Positions 18,201-27,016 of a DNA stretch of 64,000 nucleotides are shown here, piece by piece (positions within the stretch are counted from its first letter, which is position 1; every line of letters begins with the position of its first letter). The translations under genes and the position numbers were made by a program. Below the pieces are notes generated by a model that saw only the letters and a program-made list of their open reading frames with translations, did no database searches and was not told where the DNA came from. The stretch comes from Enterocytospora artemiae (lineage: Eukaryota > Microsporidia): contig JASNGC010000001.1 in NCBI GenBank assembly GCA_038659295.1, forward strand, positions 558,001 through 622,000, written 5' to 3'.

Positions 18201-19427
18201 TTATTTTTCCTGTTCCTTAGCCCTCCACTCTTCTCTCCTACGTTTTGCCTCATATTTTTCGTGCTTAATCCTCATCTGTTGCTTTATTTCCTTGGGCAGG
18301 AATCGGTGTGCCGATATTCTCTTTATTTCATTTAGATCCTTGAACTTGTCCTGCAGCTCTTTTCTGTATTTCATAGATTCGGACTCCTTGCTTGAAAGAA
18401 CCTTTAGCTTCTGATTTGCATCAGACTTCCAAAGCCTCAGGGATCCATCATCTGATCCTGAGATTATGTATTGCCCATCATTACTATATTCAATTCCATA
18501 AACCATTCCCATTCTGTCATTATAGTATACATCGTCATTCTTCTTTCCCTGTATTCTAATTGTGCAATCACTAGATCCTGTGGTAAAGGTGTCTGAGTCT
18601 AAAAATGAGCATGATATCACTGAATTTGTGTGCTTTCTGTAGTATCTCTGGTAGTTGTTTCTAATGTCAAAAGTACTTGCATAGTCCTGGGATCCATAGC
18701 CCAAGATATTCTCTGAAAAATCGAGGCAGTAGGCAGTATCATCAATTTTAAGGATGCTTTTGTTCGACCTGTCATCCACTAGCTCGATACTGGTATCAGT
18801 AACCGCTCCTATTATATTTGCAAACGTCTTGTTTATTCTTACAAAATTCGATTTAATCTCAAAAGTATTGATGGGACTCTCTCTTTCAACATCAAATATA
18901 TTTAGTTTGCTGCTTGTTGCCACAGCAATACGGTTGTTGTTTATATCTATTTGATTGACAATGGTCTCGTTTTTATAAGAAAGTAGTGATTCAGTAAAAT
19001 CCATTCCAAAACTTAAAACACTCTTCTCCTGACTTACAAAGATTCTCCCAGAATTTACCGAGATTCCATTGACAACATTGTCAAATCTCTTGGAGGCTAC
19101 AATACATCCATCTTTAGAATTCCTAAAATTTCCCCTCTGGAATAAATCCCACACAAGCACTTGGTTGTCATAGCTAGAACTAATGAACACATTCGAGTGT
19201 ATATCTTTGCGCAATTTGTTAATCCCCTCTTCATGTCTAGAAAATGCGGTGATAAATGGCTGTGCCAAAAGACGATCTATTTTGACAGAGTTTAGTGCTC
19301 GAACATACTCCCTTTCCTTTAGTAATGGATGGTGCTTGGCATCTTTCGAATATCTTCTGTTGTTGATATCGTCCTTCGATTCTTTTCTACGATCATCTTT
19401 GGAATGATAAATAGTATCAATTTTCAT
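18201..19427 (-). CDS. SOF1: SOF1/DCAF13, SSU-processome WD40 protein
   Basis: 408 residues. Sof1 is a U3 snoRNP-associated WD40 protein needed for 18S rRNA maturation in the nucleolus. Diagnostic parts are the N-terminal REYVRALNSVKIDRLLAQPF and the C-terminal ISAHRFLPKEIKQQMRIKHE followed by a basic tail (KRRREEWRAKEQEK). In between are about seven WD repeats. The start at 19427 directly follows TTTTAACCC. It is divergent from the orphan at 19584 across 156 bp. UTP6 (52782) is a second SSU-processome gene in this window. Confidence 0.92.
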   Translation of the reverse strand: MKIDTIYHSKDDRRKESKDDINNRRYSKDAKHHPLLKEREYVRALNSVKIDRLLAQPFITAFSRHEEGINKLRKDIHSNVFISSSYDNQVLVWDLFQRGNFRNSKDGCIVASKRFDNVVNGISVNSGRIFVSQEKSVLSFGMDFTESLLSYKNETIVNQIDINNNRIAVATSSKLNIFDVERESPINTFEIKSNFVRINKTFANIIGAVTDTSIELVDDRSNKSILKIDDTAYCLDFSENILGYGSQDYASTFDIRNNYQRYYRKHTNSVISCSFLDSDTFTTGSSDCTIRIQGKKNDDVYYNDRMGMVYGIEYSNDGQYIISGSDDGSLRLWKSDANQKLKVLSSKESESMKYRKELQDKFKDLNEIKRISAHRFLPKEIKQQMRIKHEKYEAKRRREEWRAKEQEK

Positions 19428-19583
19428 GGGTTAAAATTCAAGACAAATATATAAGATCCAAGTTACCCTTATTGTTCACGGTATTTCAATGAGCATGCCA
19501 AATACCTGGTTAAAGCCTTAGAATATTCTCGACTTGGTGAAGGAGAAGGATCGTTTCTAAATAAACTATTTTCTTACCCATAG

Positions 19584-20213
19584 ATGGCAAAGTCTGAAAA
19601 GATATCTACCTCCGATTTAAACTGGACAACCAAGCCTCCGGTACAGATTCCAGGACCGTATGTGATGAAAATGCATATAAATATCGATACTAAGAGGCAT
19701 GATGGCTCACTTGATGCAGATTTCAGGCGTGTGTATACTCCTTATACAGAAATTGTCGAAAATAACATTCTGGATGACTTTAGTGATTCAAAAGCACCAG
19801 ATTGGCTCAGGGACTCTAAGAGTATCGATACCAAATACTATATGGAAGCAAACGAGAGAAGTGAAATTTTCAAGAGGTTTGAGCAGCAGACAGTGTTAGA
19901 AGATATATTTGATTATCAAAAGTTCTTGAAGGAATCCTTTGAAACCGTTAATGAAATAGATGAGGATGTAATAGAGAGCTATCCATTGTTCCCGAGCTAT
20001 ACCGATGATTTCATTATGATCTCGGGTGCTGATGGGGATTTCGATACCTTTACTAATGAAAGATCTGAAAGCTCTGTTGTCGAAAAAGTGTCCATAGATG
20101 GCCAAAAATATGATCTAACAATGCAGGCAGCAGATGACTATCTTTGTCTGAATATAAAGGAAGGCAAGGCATTCTACTCATTTTTAAAATACATATATAA
20201 AATTAATAAATGA
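19584..20213 (+). CDS. Orphan acidic protein
   Basis: 209 residues, acidic, no membrane segment. The region KPPVQIPGPYVMKMHINID looks like a short conserved entry motif, and the C-terminal third (VSIDGQKYDLTMQAADDYLCLN) may be a small beta domain, but I do not recognise a family. The start follows CTTACCCATAG, supporting expression. It is divergent from SOF1 and lies 118 bp before SUMO on the same strand. Confidence 0.65.
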   Translation: MAKSEKISTSDLNWTTKPPVQIPGPYVMKMHINIDTKRHDGSLDADFRRVYTPYTEIVENNILDDFSDSKAPDWLRDSKSIDTKYYMEANERSEIFKRFEQQTVLEDIFDYQKFLKESFETVNEIDEDVIESYPLFPSYTDDFIMISGADGDFDTFTNERSESSVVEKVSIDGQKYDLTMQAADDYLCLNIKEGKAFYSFLKYIYKINK

Positions 20214-20331
20214 TTTCTTGGGTATATGCTCAACATTAATTTCTAAATATCTTAGGTCTCAGTGTGATGATATAGTGGTATTTTCAGTTAGAGTTTCCAA
20301 CTTTACACTTTTTACGATTTTGTTTGCCCAG

Positions 20332-20622
20332 ATGCCGGGAATGGAAAATGAAGGACAGCCAGAAAAGAAAGCCACGGTGAAGATACTTCTTAAGAGAAGT
20401 GAAAATGACAAAAGTAAAGTAGTGGCGAAGCTTTCCAGTAAGATGTCCAGACTACTCCATGCATTCTGTGATGCAAGGAAAGTGGATTCTAGGGAGTATC
20501 GATTGATAAGGAATGGAAAATTTCTCGAGACAGGAAAAACCCTTGAGGAGTGTGGAATAATGGATGATGATGTGCTTGAGGTTGTGGCATCACAAACAGG
20601 TGGCTTTCTAGTAAAACACTGA
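20332..20622 (+). CDS. SMT3: SUMO (Smt3-like)
   Basis: 96 residues. A ubiquitin-like fold with a short flexible N-terminus; the C-terminus is QTGG followed by five residues (FLVKH) that a Ulp protease must remove before conjugation. The pattern EYRLIRNGKFLETGKTLEECGIMDDDVLEV matches the SUMO core (F.(Y/F)DG..L....TP..L.M.D.D.I.V), although the usual FLFDGRRL stretch has diverged. The longest frame starts with a TTG at 20218; the true start is the ATG at 20332 preceded by TTTGCCCAG. It would modify nuclear proteins, and an SMC-rich neighbourhood is compatible with this but proves nothing. Confidence 0.88.
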   Translation: MPGMENEGQPEKKATVKILLKRSENDKSKVVAKLSSKMSRLLHAFCDARKVDSREYRLIRNGKFLETGKTLEECGIMDDDVLEVVASQTGGFLVKH

Positions 20623-20846
20623 GTAACCAACTATTTGATTAGAATATATTGAATGGCAGATATTGGCTTTGAACGAGTCTCTACACTTGACTCTCCAGCA
20701 TTATTTACTGCTGCCTAGATAACTGACAAATAAGTATAAACATAATATCCGTGGAAGGTTCATAAACCTGATATCTCCCTTGTTGGACAATAAAGGAAGT
20801 AAATCGTCATCTATATTTAATAATTTATGTACTTTTGTGCCCTTCC

Positions 20847-22118
20847 ATGTTAAATTCTCTGCAGAATTCTCCATTTGTATTCAATTCAATAAATATTCCA
20901 AATAAGAATGTTGTAAGCTATTTTGATAGGTGTGACATCTCCAACCTGGTAAAAAGTGAATATAAGCATCCAATCTATACATTTCCATCAATTCCTATAG
21001 TTTTGGATGAAAGCGTTCTTCGGATTGGGGATATTACAATTTTTCAGGATTTTATCGAGAACTCTACATTTAATACAGCAAAATACAAACTGAAAAACAT
21101 TTGCACAAAGGGATTGTACAAATTGATAAGAAACTACTTTCAAGAACTCTCCTCAGAATCAAGCATGATAAACCATGATGTGCTTATTGATAAAGTCGAA
21201 TCTAGAAGTACCGACAGCAATAAAGCCATTGGTAATAATGCAGAATCAGATGTAACTACAACAAACTCACCAAGATCTCTATTTGTTCAGTTTATTTTTA
21301 CGGATTTCTTTGGTCGTTCAGATATTATCACATTGATTGACCTACTACTGAACGAGATTGGCTTTAGGGGAGTAATGGTGCTGCCGATGAGCCTGTGTAT
21401 TTCTCTTTTTCGAAATATTCCCACCGGTTGTTACATTTATGAAAGTGGATATTCGTTTATTGATGACTTTACACTTATCGACAGCAACTTCAATAAAACC
21501 AGGGATAGTTTTACGATTGCGGATGATCAAGACTATGCTGAGGAATTTAGTCGATTGAAGGTTATAACGAATTGCTTCTATTGTTGTAAGAAATGCGAAT
21601 GCAGAGAAGATAGCAAGGACAAAATATTAAAACACGTGGAAAAGGAGCATTTAATGGATACTAATACCGATATCAAATTAGATGAAGTATGCGAAGTGGA
21701 TAGAAATATGTTGGATTCCAGTATAGCCGACAGTTTGAGTAGTGCCATCTCTGAGGCATTGCAGCCTCCTACCAGTGACTTACAACGGGATAACTACTAT
21801 TTCTTTTACGACTCTGATGACAAGTCTGTAGGTAATAGAATGCGGTATTTGTTTGGAGAAGAAAAGAAAAAGAAGGTGGAGCAGAATGCCTTTCATATTA
21901 ATCCGAATTATGGCAAAGCTGAAGCAGAGATCGATGAGAAGCTGGATGATGGTTCTTGCAACACTACAAATATGGTTAGTGACCCTCATACTGAGGCTGT
22001 AAAGGGCGCTACAATTTTTAAGGAGTTAGAATGTTCATCCGACCTGTGGATGACTGATAAGGAATGGGAGATGGGCAGATTAAGAATCTTAAAAGAAAAG
22101 GTGATATTTTATTTATAA
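20847..22118 (+). CDS. Divergent actin-related-like protein with a zinc-finger-like insert
   Basis: 423 residues. The central part (FVQFIFTDFFGRSDIITLIDLLLNEIGFRG.. and then PTGCYIYESGYSF) fits the actin-fold pattern of a helix before a parental strand, then a G.(V/I)(V/I)D.G-like nucleotide strand, here degenerate. After it a cluster CFYCCKKCECREDSKDKILKHVEKEH resembles a C2H2 finger. The overall look suggests a nuclear Arp such as Arp8 or Arp5 of INO80, but the match is weak. The frame reaches a TTG at 20835; the ATG at 20847 has GTGCCCTTCC directly upstream. The C-terminal third is low-complexity and acidic. Confidence 0.45.
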   Translation: MLNSLQNSPFVFNSINIPNKNVVSYFDRCDISNLVKSEYKHPIYTFPSIPIVLDESVLRIGDITIFQDFIENSTFNTAKYKLKNICTKGLYKLIRNYFQELSSESSMINHDVLIDKVESRSTDSNKAIGNNAESDVTTTNSPRSLFVQFIFTDFFGRSDIITLIDLLLNEIGFRGVMVLPMSLCISLFRNIPTGCYIYESGYSFIDDFTLIDSNFNKTRDSFTIADDQDYAEEFSRLKVITNCFYCCKKCECREDSKDKILKHVEKEHLMDTNTDIKLDEVCEVDRNMLDSSIADSLSSAISEALQPPTSDLQRDNYYFFYDSDDKSVGNRMRYLFGEEKKKKVEQNAFHINPNYGKAEAEIDEKLDDGSCNTTNMVSDPHTEAVKGATIFKELECSSDLWMTDKEWEMGRLRILKEKVIFYL

Positions 22119-22232
22119 TGTCAGGTTAATCGGATGGCTATTGGTGTCAGATACCGACATCTCTTCGATTTTAAATAGAAAGCAGTAAATAAATTTGTCT
22201 CAAAATTTTTTGTTTGTTCTTATTTCTCGCCC

Positions 22233-22883
22233 ATGTTTTTTTGCTCAATCCTATTAAATTTGTTTTGGATCAAAGGTGAAGTTTTTGAATTTACGAAGTT
22301 GAGCCAAACAATGGAGATAGACTTCATTCTCGAGGGAAACAATATCTCCACAGGATTCTTCAGATGCTTTGGAAAGTCATCAATGAATTTCTCGATAAAT
22401 ATCATCTCAGAAAGATCAAATGATAAGTTGTTCACTGCCATTGTTTCCAGCGAAACCCCTACCCACTTCTCATTTTCAAACAAAGATACCAAAGATGTGA
22501 AGGTAATTATCGAGTCGATAAAGCCAGTGGACAATGAAGTGAGCGAAGCGGGAGAATATTCATCAGATTTTACTGATCATGGGTCTTCCAAGTGCCTAAT
22601 GGTTTTTGAGAGCAAGCTGAATACATTTGATTCGGAAGTTAGTCGGAAATCTCAGATCGAGCCTGCCATGTACGCATTGGAAAAACTATTAGGTAAGCTG
22701 AATGGTGTTCTGAAGTCATCCGGAAATGCGTCTCAGAAATCGGTGCAGTTAGGGTCAGAACATAGGAAAATGTTTGCATTTGTAGTATTTTTAAGCTTGA
22801 TGTCTTTATTAGCATATGCTGGGTTCAATGTGGTGCAACTAGTAATGATGAAAAGATATTTAAATGAGAAGAAGTATCTGTAG
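22233..22883 (+). CDS. p24/TMED-family cargo receptor
   Basis: 216 residues with the type I p24 layout: a short N-terminal signal sequence (MFFCSILLNLFW), a beta-rich GOLD-like luminal domain (about 25-120), a helical linker, one membrane segment (FAFVVFLSLMSLLAYAGFNVV) and a cytosolic tail MMKRYLNEKKYL. The final KKYL is a perfect dilysine KKxx retrieval signal for COPI. p24 proteins ride ER-Golgi vesicles and help load GPI-anchored cargo, which fits the presence of GWT1 in the window. The ATG directly follows TCTCGCCC. Subfamily (alpha to delta) is not assigned. Confidence 0.82.
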   Translation: MFFCSILLNLFWIKGEVFEFTKLSQTMEIDFILEGNNISTGFFRCFGKSSMNFSINIISERSNDKLFTAIVSSETPTHFSFSNKDTKDVKVIIESIKPVDNEVSEAGEYSSDFTDHGSSKCLMVFESKLNTFDSEVSRKSQIEPAMYALEKLLGKLNGVLKSSGNASQKSVQLGSEHRKMFAFVVFLSLMSLLAYAGFNVVQLVMMKRYLNEKKYL

Positions 22884-23079
22884 TTGGAATAAATGAATCT
22901 TTGAATACACATTAATTTCACTATAACGATGATTTCGTGACTGTTCGATGTACTAGGCATTAAGTGTATGTGAAATCTTAAAGCCACTAAACTGTCGAAG
23001 TACGATTTATCTACTTGTATTGGATAGAAACCATTTCATCAAATTGTAATTAATAACAGTTTTTTAGGGACGACTAGAG

Positions 23080-23142
23080 ATTAATTGATTTTATCTTTTT
23101 ATAAAGGATAATCCCCTTTATAAAAAGATAAAATCAATTAAT
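23080..23142. repeat. 28-bp perfect hairpin with 7-nt loop in the STE24 upstream region
   Basis: Positions 23080-23107 are the exact reverse complement of 23115-23142, separated by 7 bases. The right arm ends 16 bases before the STE24 ATG (23159) and contains TTTATAAAAAG, a TATA-like box about 32-42 bases before the start; the left arm carries the mirror copy. The core start motif AAACCCCCTAAG lies just after the hairpin. Confidence 0.95.
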
Positions 23143-23158
23143 AAGAAAACCCCCTAAG

Positions 23159-24619
23159 ATGGCAATTGGTAATTTGGATGATACAGTGAAACAAGAAAGT
23201 GATATCCAGTCTTTTGATGTATTGAAACAAGAAGGTGATACCAAATATTCTAAGGTAGCTCTCGATAAATGTATGAAATATGATGCAAAAGCCTCTCAAG
23301 AGTCCATAGTGGACAATAACGGTTCAAAAATTGATGATAGAATGGGTAAAGGTAATCTGGCCAAAAAAGTATTCAAGATAGTAATATATACTTGCATGGT
23401 GATTATTTTTGGTACCACAATCTATGAGTATTATTATAATAAGTCATTTGTGAACAAGATGAATCTTGGAAAAACAGGATTTCCAGAGGGTTCTTGTGCA
23501 GATAAGCTTGCCAAATCGTTGGAACAGCAACACTTACCAACCTTTAATAAGGTACTCGATGTATACTCCTCAACCTATACTAAGCCGGCTAATAGAAGAC
23601 TTAACATATTAATTGGGAAGTTTATGGAATTACTACTCATATTAGTAGTTTCAATAGTTTTATTTAATGAAACAGCCCAGAGGAAGGTTCTTAATATGTT
23701 GGATAGAAGGATCACCATTCTTGGATATTCAGATACCGGTATTAAAACAAAAGAATTGAATCTTGTAACAATAGTGATTTTCGTTCGCATGATAATTGCT
23801 TTGTATCAAAATGAGGCTGCTGGTTGGAATCTTATTGTCTTGAATATTATAATTTGCATGACCCTAAATGCATGGACAGTGAGATTGATATTCAAATTAA
23901 GAAGCTGGATTGGATACAAAGTAATTCTCTTTGTTTATGCACTTATTGCCTGTATAGGAACAGTGTATCATATCTTTTTATTACCATCATCATTACTCGA
24001 TACATATCCTTACAATTGCGATTCATTCAGCCCAAAACTTCAGAATTGTTTAAGAGAAAATAATTTATACGATAAGGTTTTCATTAAAAACCCAGATCGT
24101 GAAGTCATAAATGGATATGCCTCTGGATTTGGAAAGGACAGGTTTATTATTATTGATGGTAATCCAGATCTCAGTGACTCAGTAGAAGGTACAGTGGCTC
24201 ATGAAATCGGTCATTGCGTGGGCTCTTGTGATAAATTGCTTTTATTTTACACAAATTATATTATTTGTGCCGCATGCCTGATGACACTGTTCATATATTG
24301 GCTGTCAACTAAATCGTCAGAAAATTCAATTTCTCCGATATGTGCATGGACATTAATGGATCTTATTTCAATTGCGTGCATTTTTCCATTTATTGGAGGC
24401 AGTGGAAATTTCATGCTTCAAAGAGAGGAATTTTCAGCGGACAAATATGCATTTGACCAAGGATTTGGCACATCACTACAAGCACAACTTTTCTATTATC
24501 ATGTAAGATCTGGTACGTACATGTATCCATCTTATTTATATAACCTTCTGGATTCGACACATCCAAGCCCCTACGAAAGAATCAGAAGATTGGCAGGAAC
24601 TGGTGAAACTAGTTTATAA
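23159..24619 (+). CDS. STE24: STE24/FACE1 CAAX prenyl protease
   Basis: 486 residues, close to yeast Ste24 (453). This ER/inner-nuclear-membrane zinc metalloprotease removes the AAX tripeptide from farnesylated proteins. The zinc motif HEIGHC is in the context EGTVAHEIGHC, and the third ligand is the glutamate in REEFSADKYAFDQGF. The segment VNGYASGFGKDRFIIIDGNP is the Ste24 signature. Seven hydrophobic segments are visible. The N-terminal about 65 residues are hydrophilic and unusually long. The start at 23159 follows AAACCCCCTAAG and a large hairpin. Confidence 0.93.
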   Translation: MAIGNLDDTVKQESDIQSFDVLKQEGDTKYSKVALDKCMKYDAKASQESIVDNNGSKIDDRMGKGNLAKKVFKIVIYTCMVIIFGTTIYEYYYNKSFVNKMNLGKTGFPEGSCADKLAKSLEQQHLPTFNKVLDVYSSTYTKPANRRLNILIGKFMELLLILVVSIVLFNETAQRKVLNMLDRRITILGYSDTGIKTKELNLVTIVIFVRMIIALYQNEAAGWNLIVLNIIICMTLNAWTVRLIFKLRSWIGYKVILFVYALIACIGTVYHIFLLPSSLLDTYPYNCDSFSPKLQNCLRENNLYDKVFIKNPDREVINGYASGFGKDRFIIIDGNPDLSDSVEGTVAHEIGHCVGSCDKLLLFYTNYIICAACLMTLFIYWLSTKSSENSISPICAWTLMDLISIACIFPFIGGSGNFMLQREEFSADKYAFDQGFGTSLQAQLFYYHVRSGTYMYPSYLYNLLDSTHPSPYERIRRLAGTGETSL

Positions 24620-24984
24620 CAATGAATAATAAAAGAAGATTCAACACAACCTCTAAATGTTTGATGTTCTATTCTCTTATTTTTATACTAGAAAATTAAT
24701 CTTTCAACTTTACTATGGATTTCCAATCCCGAGATGTCGCCCAAACAATATTTTTATTTATTTTCAGGTTGATTTGCAGAATCCGGTGTATATACATCAT
24801 AGACAATTAATCAGCCAAATAATATTTGTAGTAAATTGAATAACTAGACCATCTAACAATTAGAATCACGCGATATGATACATTCAATGTAGGCGGTTTA
24901 AGCTTCTAATGACAAGGCTTCTTCTAAACGGAGTTACTTTCACAACACTACAAACAAGTCATTAAGGCGTCTATTCATAGAAAT
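24620..24984. other. Intergenic spacer, 365 bp
   Basis: Convergent spacer between STE24 and the orphan at 24985. No supported gene or RNA; a 60-codon frame at 24657 is AT-driven and lacks the start motif. Confidence 0.6.
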
Positions 24985-25686
24985 TTACACTCTTCTCATC
25001 AAATCATATAGAGCATTTCTATTTGTAGAATTCATTTTTCTACTCAGAAACGGTCTCACATCCTTCTCAGATAATTTGATATTGTCAAAGCTCCTACACA
25101 CCGATGGATGGCATGTGGTCATGAATTCCAAAAACACATTAACTCCTTTTGGCTCATCATAAGAAATTAGCTGTTGGATTTCAGTATCTTTAAACAATAC
25201 CTGTTGTATTTCTATGTCCTCTATTCTGATCAAATGTTCAAAACTGATTTTTTCCATCTTTACTATTTCCATTAAAAGATAAAAGAATTTGTCTTTTCTA
25301 TCACTCTGAATATTCCTAAACCTTTCCACAGTCTTTTCAAACAGTGGAACTCTCAAGCTTCTATTTTTTAATATTTGATTAATTAGCTTTACCTGCTCTT
25401 TATATTTCGGGGTGGCCCAGACTAAATAGAAAAGTGAATCAATTAACTCATCTGTAGGGTTGCGAACTGTCTCCATAGCGAGCTGAACCTGAGAATTGAA
25501 CTGCAAATTGTTTAAAGATGCTACAAGCTCTGAAATTTCATAGCCAGAAACAACACTTTGATCAAGTTCGTGAGAATCTACACATTCTCCATCTAAAATA
25601 GAAACACCACCTGAGTCTCCGTTTCTATTAATTTCCGATTGTTCTAATGCATCTTGCTGCTCTGTTTGGCCAGCATGATCATTCAT
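24985..25686 (-). CDS. Orphan helical protein
   Basis: 233 residues. The first 45 are acidic and polar, probably disordered; the rest is almost entirely helical with an armadillo/HEAT-like look (repeated LLN, LFYL, FRNI patterns), no cysteine clusters and no membrane segment. I do not recognise a family. The start is well supported by AAAAATTTTAGCCCAAGA upstream. It lies 137 bp downstream of TRM7 on the same strand. Confidence 0.68.
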   Translation of the reverse strand: MNDHAGQTEQQDALEQSEINRNGDSGGVSILDGECVDSHELDQSVVSGYEISELVASLNNLQFNSQVQLAMETVRNPTDELIDSLFYLVWATPKYKEQVKLINQILKNRSLRVPLFEKTVERFRNIQSDRKDKFFYLLMEIVKMEKISFEHLIRIEDIEIQQVLFKDTEIQQLISYDEPKGVNVFLEFMTTCHPSVCRSFDNIKLSEKDVRPFLSRKMNSTNRNALYDLMRRV

Positions 25687-25823
25687 TCTTGGGCTAAAAT
25701 TTTTTTAAATAAAATTATTTATTATGATTTAGAGAAAATAAGTTTATTCCAATCAAGCACTGTGGCACATACCAATATAGAATGATAGGAGTGGAGGAAT
25801 ATTTACGGCATAAATAGAGATTT

Positions 25824-26789
25824 TTATTTGCATTTTCTAGATTCTATTGCGTTTTTATAGGGAGGGTTGATTGGTAAACTTCTCGTTTCATGAGATGAAG
25901 AATTTTCCTCATCGACTATATATTCTACTGTATAATCTGGGTTTGGTCCATTTCCACACTCCAGACATTCAATGTTAATGATCGGCACCGAAAAATCAAT
26001 ATCTGTTACAAATTCATCCCAGTCAGAACAAGAGCATTTTAAATCGGTGATACTTGGTGCTTTGGAGTGCTCAAGTCCCTTCTTACAGCATTTCACAGCA
26101 TGCATGTATCCCCTCGCAAGAATGAAGCATTCTATGGAGTTTCCCCTGCTAGACTTAGGCTTTGTAAGAATCACCTCTTTAAAGAATTTTTTGAAGTGTT
26201 GAACAATATACGTGGTATATTCTCCCCTGAAGCATTTTGAAATAAATGTTGCATTTTCCTTTAGAATCTTTGTAGAAATTAATAGGGCCTTTTTGAGTAA
26301 ATCCATCTGCAGGTACTGATCTAAATCATGAAAACCAGTAACATCAGGGGCCCCGTCACATACCACCAAATCAATGTAACCGGTTGAGCTGCAGATACAA
26401 TCTGCTGTATCATCATCGCTTTTTTCTGTTATCGGGCGATTAGTAGGACTCATCCTAATGTTGTTATCCTCGGTGTTCTTTGTACGCACTATTTCCAATA
26501 TTTTCTCTTCACACTCTTTACTGGTAATGTCTGCTTTAAGAATATGGACATTTCCTATAGCCTCCATCTCTTGAACATCTACACTGATTATTGTTCCTCT
26601 AACTTTTTCACTGAGCACTTGGCTCCAAGAACCAGGAGCTGCACAAAGATCCACCACATTCTGAACTTCATTGAAAATCCCATAAGTCTCATCAATATCC
26701 AACAATTTGAAGGCACTGCGGGCCCTATAGTTACATTTCTTGGCCTTGAAATAATAATAATCTCTTTTATCTTTTGAATTAATTCCCAT
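25824..26789 (-). CDS. TRM7: TRM7/FtsJ tRNA 2'-O-methyltransferase
   Basis: 321 residues. Trm7 methylates ribose at positions 32 and 34 of the anticodon loop of several tRNAs. Seen: the RARSAFKLL motif with catalytic lysine at residue 28, SAM-binding VVDLCAAPGSW, catalytic aspartate in VVCDGAPDVTGFHDLDQYLQ, and the second lysine in FISKCFRG, giving the K-D-K-E set with E in SIECF. An acidic insert is present at about 100-125. The frame runs to a TTG; the ATG at 26789 follows CCCTTATATTG, so it is the start. The length matches yeast Trm7 (310). Confidence 0.93.
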   Translation of the reverse strand: MGINSKDKRDYYYFKAKKCNYRARSAFKLLDIDETYGIFNEVQNVVDLCAAPGSWSQVLSEKVRGTIISVDVQEMEAIGNVHILKADITSKECEEKILEIVRTKNTEDNNIRMSPTNRPITEKSDDDTADCICSSTGYIDLVVCDGAPDVTGFHDLDQYLQMDLLKKALLISTKILKENATFISKCFRGEYTTYIVQHFKKFFKEVILTKPKSSRGNSIECFILARGYMHAVKCCKKGLEHSKAPSITDLKCSCSDWDEFVTDIDFSVPIINIECLECGNGPNPDYTVEYIVDEENSSSHETRSLPINPPYKNAIESRKCK

Positions 26790-27016
26790 CAATATAAGGG
26801 ATTGGAACAAGTTAGATTAATATAGCTTATGTTAAAATAAGACTGAATTGCTCAAAGACACTAGTATAATTTATTCAAAGCATCCAGGCCCTTTACTGTT
26901 CAACTGATAGTACATCCATTACATTTGAACCTTACCAATCCTTGTAAATATATGGGGGAGTTATGTAAGTTGTTAACAAGAAATCACGTGGGCTCCCTAT
27001 GCATAATGCTGTATCA

